From Prochlorococcus sp. AG-418-D13 (lineage in GTDB: Bacteria; Cyanobacteriota; Cyanobacteriia; PCC-6307; Cyanobiaceae), in assembly GCA_003214315.1 (NCBI GenBank), contig QCLU01000006.1, forward strand, positions 51,548 to 115,547: DNA of 64,000 nt. The letters run 5' to 3'. Under the pieces are notes generated by a model. That model was given only the letters and a program-made list of their open reading frames with translations, had not been told where the DNA came from and searched no databases. Numbering within the stretch: the first letter of the stretch is position 1; each line of letters opens with the position of its first letter. A program made the position numbers and the translations under genes. Below, in pieces: positions 56,921-64,000 of the stretch.

Positions 56921-56963
56921 CTTGCCTGTTATGCAGGTGCTCTACCAGCTGAGCTATGGGCCC
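56921..56963 (-). pseudogene. 5'-half tRNA remnant inside the right inverted-repeat arm
   Basis: Read on the minus strand it begins GGGCCCATAGCTCAGC, contains an intact D arm and an anticodon-arm-like CCTGCATAACAGG, and then diverges. No T arm or 3' acceptor strand follows, so it cannot fold into a full tRNA. It shares 29 identical bases with tRNA-Ala, but the anticodon region differs (ATAACA rather than GGCAT). The original identity cannot be assigned safely; a CAT-type (Met/Ile2) loop missing two bases is one reading. Confidence 0.75.
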
Positions 56964-57187
56964 AAATCTCGAAACTTCAGCTATATCAAAGAATTTAAGA
57001 ATTTTTTTCGTAACGTCCGCAATTCCTATAGTACTTTATAGCGTTTGATTATTGAAATCTGCACCTTAAAATGCACCTAGAGATTTACAAGTTGTAGCAT
57101 GCTTTCTGGGCCTGTTCTAAAGCAATTTCGTACCTACTTAAAAAGCCAAGTTGGTAATGGGTGGAGTAGTTAGAACAAGGAAGAAAG
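56921..57187 (-). repeat. Right arm of the inverted repeat
   Basis: Reverse-complement counterpart of 55739-56001, ending with the tRNA remnant at its inner side. Outer boundary is approximate, near GGAAGAAAG at 57179-57187. Together the arms enclose tRNA-Ala's 3' half and the recombinase remnant, a spacer of about 900 bases. No gene is visible in the arm itself. Confidence 0.83.
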
Positions 57188-57331
57188 ATAGTTCAGATAA
57201 TAAATCTAAAATTTAGAAAAAATTCATATTGAGTTGTACCTTTAATTAATAAATATTATTATTACTTCTAATAAATTCCGTATTTTTAGAAGGTTAAAAG
57301 TGCATCTTTTTTACTACCTTTAAATTACCTA
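57188..57331. other. Upstream region of the giant gene
   Basis: About 140 bases of very AT-rich sequence between the repeat arm and the giant frame. It contains AT-rich runs that could serve as a -10 box, but I cannot choose one. There is no Shine-Dalgarno match directly before the ATG at 57332. Confidence 0.35.
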
Positions 57332-60300
57332 ATGGAAGATCAAGAACATAATACTCCAATATTAAAAGAGGCTAGAGTTAGTACTACTGGAAAGAAAATT
57401 ATTCTTACTTATAGTGGATTTCTTAGTAGTGAAAAACCATTACCAGCAAATTTTGAAGTTCTTGTAGATGGTTCATTAAAAACCATTACCTCAGTTACGG
57501 TTAATGGTCCAAATTTAGAGCTACTATTAGAATCTGAAATTTCTTATTCAACTCCAGTAAAGATAAGTTATTCAGATCCTAGCAATGCTGACGATGTAAG
57601 TGCTATTCAAAGTAGTTATGGTGAAGATGCTAAATCATTTAATAATTTTGATGTTAGGAATTTAAAAGGTTATACGATCTATACAAATAAAGATACTAAT
57701 TCTAGAGGCGATACTTCTCAAGAAAAAAATAATTTTGAATCTTTTGCAGTATTAAAGGAAGATGGTTCTGTTGTTACTTGGGGCAATTCTTCATATGGAG
57801 GTGATAGTTCTTCTGTAAGTAATCAATTATCTTCAGGTGTTAAACAAATTTTTACTAGTTGGCGTGGATATGCTGCCCTTAAAAAAGATGGATCTGTTGT
57901 TACTTGGGGCAGATCTGATTATGGAGATAGTTCTTCTGTAATTGATCAATTATCTTCAGGTGTAAGTAATATTTTTTCTACTGGAGATGCTTTTGCTGCT
58001 CTAAAGGAAGATGGTTCTGTTGTTACTTGGGGCAGATCTGATTATGGAGGAGATAGTTCTTCTGTAATTGATCAATTATCTTCAGGTGTAAGTAATATTT
58101 TTTCAAATCTATATGGTTTTGCTGCTCTAAAAGATGATGGATCTGTTGTTTACTGGGGTGGTCAGCAATATTACAACGATACATCGAAACTTGGTAATAA
58201 ACTTGATAAAGATGTAAAGGTTATTAGTTCAACTGATAGAGCTTTCGCAGCTCTAAAGGAAGATGGTTCTGTTGTTACTTGGGGTTCCTCTTTATATGGA
58301 GGTGATAGTTCATCTGTTACTGATGAAATCTCATCAGGAGTAATAAAAGTTTTTGCTTCAAAAGGTACTTTCGCAGCTCTTAAAGAGGATGGTTCTGTTG
58401 TTACTTTGACACCAAATAATGATAAAAGGGATTGGCATCTAAACACTTCATCAGGAGTAATTAAACTTTATCCTACAGGAACATATGGCTTTCATGCCTT
58501 AAAAGATGATGGTTCTATTGTTACCTGGGAACAAGTCTCAAATGTTATCAGCGAGAAATTAACATCAGGTGTTATTGATATTTCTTCAACAGATTATGCT
58601 TCTGCAGCCTTAAAAGATGATGGTTCTGTCGTTACTTGGGGCCATCCTTCTTATGGAGATGATTATGGAGGTGATAGTTCTTCTGTAAGTGATGAAATTT
58701 CATCAGGAGTAATAAAAGTATTTGCTTCAAGAGGTGCTTTCGCAGCTCTAAAGGAAGACGGTTCTCTTGTTACTTGGGGCAATTCTTCAAATGGAGGTGA
58801 TAGTTCTTCTGTAAGTGATCAATTGTCTTCAAATGTTAGTCACATATTTTCTAATGGAAATGCTTTTGCTGCTTTAAAAAACGATGGATCAGTTACCACT
58901 TGGGGAGGTCAACTTGATCCTTATACAGGGAATGATCAAGGAGCAAATAGTTCAAATGTAGCAAGTCTCATTTCTTCTGGGGTTGTTGGCTTTGCTGATC
59001 CCTCAACCCATGATAATTTTCTCATAAACACAATTAATAATGATGGGAGTGCAAAATTTGAAATTATTGGTCAATCTCTCTTTAATAAGAAATTAACTGT
59101 AAGTAATATAGAAGTTGATCCTGATGGAACTGGCGAATTAACTTATCAATGGCAAACTTCTTCTGATAATGAAACTTGGAATAATATATCAACTGAATCA
59201 AATTACAAAATAAAAGCTGATGATGAAGAGAAAAATATTAGAGGCATTATTAGTTATACAGATGGACAGGGTTTTGAAGAGGAAGTAACTACAGCAATTA
59301 AAACTATTCCTTTGACAGATGATGGAGTAGCAGAATTTTCCATTAATGGAAAAGTAGAAGTTGGGGAGATTTTAACAATCTTAGAAGACAAAGCAGATCC
59401 TGATGGGACTGGGACTTTAAGTTACAGCTGGCAAACATCTTATGATAATTCCACTTGGAGTGTGGTTGGAACAAATGCAACATATACAGTAGGTGCAAGT
59501 GAAGAAGGGAAATCAATAAGCGCAGTGATTTCTTATCAAGACGCTCAGGGTTTTGATGAAATAGTAACCACTTCCACCTCTAGTATTCCTTATGTAGATG
59601 ATGGCAATGCCAGTTTTTCTATTGCTGGATCAGCAGTAGTTGGAAATACTTTAAGTATTAGTGAAGATTCAGCTGACCCTGATGGGACAGGAACTTTAAG
59701 TTATAGTTGGCAAACATCGGCTGATAATTCCAATTGGAATATAGTTGGAACAGATCCAACATATAAGATATCTTCTGCTGATGATGGTAAATATATAAAA
59801 TCGGTAATTTCTTATCAAGATGCTCAGGGTTTTGATGAATCCGTCACCACTTCCAGCTCAAGTATTCCTGCTGTAGATGATGGAGTAGCAGAATTTTCCA
59901 TTAATGGAAAAGTAGAAGTTGGGGAGATTTTAACAATCTTAGAAGACAAAGCAGATCCAGATGGGACAGGAACTTTAAGTTATAGTTGGCAAACGTCAAT
60001 TGATAATTCTAATTGGAATGAAATAGGAACAAATGCAACTTATACAGTAGGAGCAAGTGAAGAAGGGAAGTATATTAGAAATATTATTTCTTATGTTGAT
60101 AATCAAGGTTTTGATGAAAGTTCATCAGTATCTTTCAAAAATCTATTTAATCCAAAATATATTTCTATCGGAGAATCAATCTTAAATGAAGCTTTTAAGA
60201 ATTTAACCTCCTCCTTTTCGTGGGCCTCTAGATATCAATATGGTTTATATAAATCTGAAGATAGTTACTATGTTGCCGGAAATAATGGGGGACCAAATTT

Positions 60301-63300
60301 ACAGCCAATTATTAGAAAGATTAACTTTGTAAATAATAAATGGTTAGTTGAAGAAATACAGCCAAAATTGGGAAATCTTGAATCCTATACAGGAATAGGA
60401 GCTATTAAAGAAATTGGTGATACTGACGATCTTCTTATCGGTGGTTTTACGATGCAAGCCATCTCAGGAAGTAATGGTAGTGATAATGGGTATTTAGCAA
60501 GAATTGATAAAAGTGGAAATCTTTCTTGGCTATACAGTTATGCTCCTACAAATAATAAAGAATATTTAGTTGATTTTAATTTAAATAATTCAACTCTGAT
60601 TAGTATTTTCGACTCGGGGACTGGATATGCCTTGATTTCTAACAATATTAATGATGGTTCTGAAAATTGGAGGATTGAAAATATTCTAGAACAAACCGAT
60701 TTGGTCGATTTTGAAGTTTACGGATCTAAGATTTATACTTTAAATAATTATGATAAATTATCGGTTTTCTCTTCTCTTGATGGATCCTTATTAGAAGAGA
60801 AGCAAGTTGAAAATGGTTTTATTGATATATCGGCAGATCAATATGGCGTATTACTTACTAAACGAGATAAGATTGTTTATCTAAATAAAAACAATCTAGA
60901 TCAAACATTATCAGAAAAAAATCTAGAAAGTCCCCTTCTTGGTTTTAACTATTTTGACGCTCCAATATATTCAAAAGTATTATCTGGTAATTCATATGTA
61001 GTAGTAGAAAATACTTTAAACGAAAACGAATTATCAATCATTTCTACAGAAAAAATTTCTGAAAACGTTTTTAATCTAGAAGTAAAATCTTTCGAGAATA
61101 ATAATATAAATTTATTCGGTCAACAATCTTTCCAAATAAATTATAAAGGGAATAATTTATTCAAAATAAATAACGATAATATTTTAGAGATTGATATAAT
61201 TGATTCTAGTGAAACACTCATTCCATTCGTAGATGATGGAGATGCGAGCTTTTCAATAAGTGGAACTGCAGCAGTTGGAGAGACTTTAAGCATTAGTAGA
61301 GATTCTGAAGATCCAGATGGGAATGGTACTTTAAGTTACAGCTGGCAGATATCAAGTGATGATTCAAACTGGAACGAAGTCAGTGATGATTCAATCTATA
61401 AGGTGGAATCAAGCGATGAAGGAAAGTCTTTAAGGGCAATAATTTCTTATCAAGACTCTCAAGGATTTGATGAAATAGTAACTACTTCCACCTCTAGTAT
61501 TCCTTACGTAGATGATGGCGAAGCGAGTTTTTCTATCACTGGAACTGCAGCTATTGGGAATACTTTAAGCATTAGTAAAGATTCTGAAGATCCCGATGGG
61601 ACGGGTACTTTAAGTTACAGCTGGCAGACATCAACTGATAATTCCACTTGGAGTACTGTTGAAACGAGTTCCACTTACACAATTAATAGTAGTGATGATG
61701 GAAAATCAATAAGAGCAGTAATTTCTTATCAGGATACTCAAGGTTTTGATGAAACAGTTGTTACTTCTACCGCTAGCATTCCAGCAATAAATGATGGTAA
61801 AGGGAGCTTCTCGATAAGTGGCCTAGGAGAAGGAAAAGATAAATTAAGTATTGTTCAAACAACCGATGATCCTGATGGTAATGGAACATTAAGTTATAGC
61901 TGGAGAAGATCTGAAAGTCCTCTCTCTTCATACATGTCATTTGATTCGCAATGGGCAGAAGTTGGCACAAGTTCAACTTATTACCTTTCTGAAAACGATG
62001 AAAATAAATTCATCAGAGCTCAAATTTCATATACAGATTCACAAGGATTCTCTGAAACAATACTTACTGATACTATTGGCCTATTTGCTTTTGATGAAGG
62101 AACAACCCAAGCAATACATTTCAATAATCAAAAATATCCTAATTATAGTATTTCAGGAAATGATTCAAATAAATTCTATTTTAGAGATGGCTATTTAAAT
62201 TTTTATCCTTCACCTGATTTTGAGAATCCAAATGATAGTAATTTAAATAATGTATATTCCATTAATCTTGCATTATCAGATTATTCTTCAAATACCTTAA
62301 ATACCAACATTGATATAAGAGTAAAAGATACTAAATTTGAGGATACTAGTTCAATAATAAATAGCCTAGGTTTAGTAGAAGTTGTTGGTGATGATAACGA
62401 TAATGCTTTTGATGGAACAGCTAATAGAATTATTTATGGCCTAGGTGGTAATGATCAATTAGGTACAATAACAGATCAATTTAATATATTAGCTGGAGGG
62501 AAAGGCGATGATACTTACATCATTTCAGGAGCAAGGTCTGCTGTAATTCATGAAAATTACAATGAAGGTACAGATAATATAATTCTTGATGGAATTAGTA
62601 TTTATTCTCCAACCTCTTATGTTGGTTGGATAGATGATGATCATCTTTTTGCATATGATACTTCTACACTTCAAACTGTTTATATTCTTAATGCCAATAG
62701 TTCAACATATGAGGGAATAACTCTTGATGGTCAATATTTTGATGCTAGTAATTTACTAAGTTACTTTCAAAATTTTCCCAACTATGATTGGGGAAGTATT
62801 GATGTTTTAACCGACGGCGAATTAAGTAGATTAGGTCTCAATGAATCAATCATTAATGAATTAATTAATGATATATCTTCTCGATCAACTAACTTAAGTG
62901 AAAAATTTATTGATTTTAGTATTAACTCCAGCTCTCTTAAAGAGGGAGAGTCTTTAGTTTCAACATTCTCAAGTGAAAATTATTCACAGGGTACAAATAT
63001 TTATTGGAGTTTTGTTGGCGATGGAATTTTCAATAATGATTTTTCTCAGGGTTCATTAATAGGTTCAGGAACATTAGACAATAATGGTTCATTAGTCGTT
63101 ACTCATAATTTATCTTCAGATTTAACCACAGAAGGAGATGAAGCTTTATTTGTGAAGTTTTTCTCTGATCAAAATTTAACCAATCAGATAGGAAGTACTA
63201 AAAAAGTTTTAATCGAAGATACATCTAAATACGTTAATGAGGGATCAGCAACATTCACAATTACTGGAAAATCATTAATAGGAAATCAACTTTCAATTTC

Positions 63301-64000
63301 ACAATCTTCCAATGACCCAGAGGGTAATGGAGATGTAAGTCATATATGGCAAACTAGTTCTGATGGATCTAGTTGGAGCACCGTAAGTACAAGTGACTCT
63401 TTTAATATCAGTGATTCGTTCAATGGATATAAATTAAGAGTACTTACTACATATATTGACCAGAAAGGATTTAGTGAGTCTCTTGTAAATCTTTATGCTG
63501 ATATCGGAAGTATCGCTCAATATGACAATCTCGATTTAGATCATAATTGGCAGACAATAAGTTTTAACAACTCATATACAAATCCGGTAGTTATTGTCAG
63601 TGACCCGTCTTTTAATGGAGCCCATCCAGGAAATATCAGGATAAGAAATGTAGGATCCAGTTCTTTTGAAGCGAGATTCCAGGAACCAAATTATATGGAC
63701 GGCTCTCATACAGCAGAGCAGGCTTCTTATTTGGTAGTTGAATCAGGTGAATGGGAGATGTCAGATGGCACCAGATTTTCTGCCGGAACAACAACTTCTA
63801 ATAAATTAAGTTCTGCCGGTTTTGAAACAATATCTTTTGACAATAGCTTTAGTGGTACGCCTTCTTTATTAACTCAAGTACAAACTTATAACGGAGGAGA
63901 TTGGGTCACAACTCGTACCGACAGTATCACAGGTGAATCTTTTGCCGTGGCGATGCAGGAAGAAGAAATTCTTAATGACGGAGTTCATGCGACAGAAACT
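57332..64000 (+). CDS. Giant modular repeat protein, probable surface or secreted adhesin (partial, open at right edge)
   Basis: A single frame of at least 2223 codons with no stop, starting MEDQEHNTPILKEARV. There is no classical signal peptide; such proteins often use a C-terminal secretion signal, which is out of view. Domains in order: an N-terminal beta domain (to ~130); about ten RCC1-like units of ~40 residues (~135-550, AALKEDGSVVTWG...SSGV); about four Ig-like units of ~93 residues (~570-930, DPDGTGTLSYSWQTS); a non-repeated propeller-like stretch (~935-1295); three more Ig-like units (~1297-1585); a cadherin-like segment and a degenerate RTX-like segment (YGLGGNDQLG, GGKGDDTYI, ~1590-1750); a Calx-beta-like segment (~1860-1965); one more Ig-like unit; and a lectin-like C-terminal part (~2060 on). 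It stands alone after the island boundary. Confidence 0.88.
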   Translation, partial: MEDQEHNTPILKEARVSTTGKKIILTYSGFLSSEKPLPANFEVLVDGSLKTITSVTVNGPNLELLLESEISYSTPVKISYSDPSNADDVSAIQSSYGEDAKSFNNFDVRNLKGYTIYTNKDTNSRGDTSQEKNNFESFAVLKEDGSVVTWGNSSYGGDSSSVSNQLSSGVKQIFTSWRGYAALKKDGSVVTWGRSDYGDSSSVIDQLSSGVSNIFSTGDAFAALKEDGSVVTWGRSDYGGDSSSVIDQLSSGVSNIFSNLYGFAALKDDGSVVYWGGQQYYNDTSKLGNKLDKDVKVISSTDRAFAALKEDGSVVTWGSSLYGGDSSSVTDEISSGVIKVFASKGTFAALKEDGSVVTLTPNNDKRDWHLNTSSGVIKLYPTGTYGFHALKDDGSIVTWEQVSNVISEKLTSGVIDISSTDYASAALKDDGSVVTWGHPSYGDDYGGDSSSVSDEISSGVIKVFASRGAFAALKEDGSLVTWGNSSNGGDSSSVSDQLSSNVSHIFSNGNAFAALKNDGSVTTWGGQLDPYTGNDQGANSSNVASLISSGVVGFADPSTHDNFLINTINNDGSAKFEIIGQSLFNKKLTVSNIEVDPDGTGELTYQWQTSSDNETWNNISTESNYKIKADDEEKNIRGIISYTDGQGFEEEVTTAIKTIPLTDDGVAEFSINGKVEVGEILTILEDKADPDGTGTLSYSWQTSYDNSTWSVVGTNATYTVGASEEGKSISAVISYQDAQGFDEIVTTSTSSIPYVDDGNASFSIAGSAVVGNTLSISEDSADPDGTGTLSYSWQTSADNSNWNIVGTDPTYKISSADDGKYIKSVISYQDAQGFDESVTTSSSSIPAVDDGVAEFSINGKVEVGEILTILEDKADPDGTGTLSYSWQTSIDNSNWNEIGTNATYTVGASEEGKYIRNIISYVDNQGFDESSSVSFKNLFNPKYISIGESILNEAFKNLTSSFSWASRYQYGLYKSEDSYYVAGNNGGPNLQPIIRKINFVNNKWLVEEIQPKLGNLESYTGIGAIKEIGDTDDLLIGGFTMQAISGSNGSDNGYLARIDKSGNLSWLYSYAPTNNKEYLVDFNLNNSTLISIFDSGTGYALISNNINDGSENWRIENILEQTDLVDFEVYGSKIYTLNNYDKLSVFSSLDGSLLEEKQVENGFIDISADQYGVLLTKRDKIVYLNKNNLDQTLSEKNLESPLLGFNYFDAPIYSKVLSGNSYVVVENTLNENELSIISTEKISENVFNLEVKSFENNNINLFGQQSFQINYKGNNLFKINNDNILEIDIIDSSETLIPFVDDGDASFSISGTAAVGETLSISRDSEDPDGNGTLSYSWQISSDDSNWNEVSDDSIYKVESSDEGKSLRAIISYQDSQGFDEIVTTSTSSIPYVDDGEASFSITGTAAIGNTLSISKDSEDPDGTGTLSYSWQTSTDNSTWSTVETSSTYTINSSDDGKSIRAVISYQDTQGFDETVVTSTASIPAINDGKGSFSISGLGEGKDKLSIVQTTDDPDGNGTLSYSWRRSESPLSSYMSFDSQWAEVGTSSTYYLSENDENKFIRAQISYTDSQGFSETILTDTIGLFAFDEGTTQAIHFNNQKYPNYSISGNDSNKFYFRDGYLNFYPSPDFENPNDSNLNNVYSINLALSDYSSNTLNTNIDIRVKDTKFEDTSSIINSLGLVEVVGDDNDNAFDGTANRIIYGLGGNDQLGTITDQFNILAGGKGDDTYIISGARSAVIHENYNEGTDNIILDGISIYSPTSYVGWIDDDHLFAYDTSTLQTVYILNANSSTYEGITLDGQYFDASNLLSYFQNFPNYDWGSIDVLTDGELSRLGLNESIINELINDISSRSTNLSEKFIDFSINSSSLKEGESLVSTFSSENYSQGTNIYWSFVGDGIFNNDFSQGSLIGSGTLDNNGSLVVTHNLSSDLTTEGDEALFVKFFSDQNLTNQIGSTKKVLIEDTSKYVNEGSATFTITGKSLIGNQLSISQSSNDPEGNGDVSHIWQTSSDGSSWSTVSTSDSFNISDSFNGYKLRVLTTYIDQKGFSESLVNLYADIGSIAQYDNLDLDHNWQTISFNNSYTNPVVIVSDPSFNGAHPGNIRIRNVGSSSFEARFQEPNYMDGSHTAEQASYLVVESGEWEMSDGTRFSAGTTTSNKLSSAGFETISFDNSFSGTPSLLTQVQTYNGGDWVTTRTDSITGESFAVAMQEEEILNDGVHATET
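57740..58990 (+). repeat. RCC1-like tandem repeats (~120 bases, about ten units)
   Basis: Units of ~40 codons each contain a variant of ALKEDGSVVTWG followed by YGGDSSSV and QLSSGV. Units near 57910 and 58030 are almost identical over ~80 bases apart from a 3-base insertion, indicating recent duplication. Some units are degenerate, e.g. VVTLTPNN near 58390 and IVTWEQVS near 58510. Confidence 0.85.
59317..59400 (+). repeat. 84-base exact repeat, copy 1, inside the giant gene
   Basis: Identical to 59875-59958, encoding GVAEFSINGKVEVGEILTIL and flanks at the start of an Ig-like unit. The offset of 558 bases equals two 93-codon units, so the duplication spans or converts alternate units. Confidence 0.85.
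59875..59958 (+). repeat. 84-base exact repeat, copy 2, inside the giant gene
   Basis: Exact copy of 59317-59400. The sequence diverges after the AAAGCAGATCC block, where codon-synonymous differences appear (GATCCTGATGGGACT against GATCCAGATGGGACA). Confidence 0.85.

Noticed and set aside
57740..58990. Regular repeats that might suggest a CRISPR array
   Set aside because: The repeats are in-frame protein repeats of ~120 bases without unique spacers of constant length; no cas genes are present.
61941..62198. 85-codon frame in another phase inside the giant gene
   Set aside because: It overlaps the giant frame in phase +1 and has the low-complexity look of an off-frame shadow.

Overview
The window looks like a piece of a Prochlorococcus chromosome, probably a high-light, low-GC strain. 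This is inferred from the very AT-rich coding sequence, tight gene packing with frequent overlaps, and a marine picocyanobacterial gene set: ClpP3/ClpR, nickel superoxide dismutase with its own peptidase, Ftn2/ARC6, a CpmA-like protein, a ThiE with the cyanobacterial N-terminal extension, DUF3611- and TIGR03792-like proteins, and a LexA of cyanobacterial type. I could run no database search, so names rest on motifs and recalled family features.

From 1 to about 55.6 kb the content is mostly housekeeping. Up to 9.4 kb: clpR-clpP3, a PIN/TRAM membrane protein, hemW, panB, the SRP RNA, and a division/cell-wall block on the minus strand (miaB, ddl, a small membrane protein, ftsQ, ftsZ), with tRNA-His upstream. 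From 9.5 to 19.9 kb: a cytosine-deaminase-like amidohydrolase, an FAD-linked oxidase, folC, argD, tRNA-Leu(CAA), a pair of overlapping tiny membrane-peptide genes, murA, a TrmH/SpoU methyltransferase, lpdA and trpC. From 20 to 21.6 kb is a nickel module: a His-rich NicO/UreH-type transporter, the SodX-type maturation peptidase and sodN. Then follow an FKBP isomerase, lnt, mnmA, nnrED, a group 2 sigma factor, pdhA, ftn2, ffh, rpsP, phoH, a BI-1 protein, era, one continuous trmD-ispF reading frame, a CpmA/LarB homologue, thiS, thiE, ribF, surE, pheS, nadK, cobL, ribD, ftsH, argF and lexA. At 51.5-55.6 kb there is a surface-polysaccharide unit: a dual-specificity-type phosphatase, a Wzc-type tyrosine kinase/co-polymerase and a divergent Wza-type export protein.

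From 55.7 kb to the right end the character changes. A complete tRNA-Ala(GGC) is followed by a broken tyrosine-recombinase N-terminus. An imperfect inverted repeat of about 250 bp per arm encloses both, and its second arm carries a 5'-half tRNA remnant. This fits the edge of a tRNA-targeted integrative island of the kind described as tycheposons in Prochlorococcus (inference). Beyond it one giant reading frame starts at 57332 and runs off the window (at least 2223 codons). It encodes a modular secreted or surface protein: about ten RCC1-like repeats, several 93-residue Ig-like repeats interrupted by a propeller-like insert, a cadherin/RTX-like part, a Calx-beta-like part and a lectin-like terminal domain.

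Other points worth attention are two genes whose conserved N-termini have no ATG/GTG/TTG start (sodX and spoU), the TrmD-IspF fusion, a perfect inverted repeat directly abutting the lexA start codon, and several genes under 60 codons.
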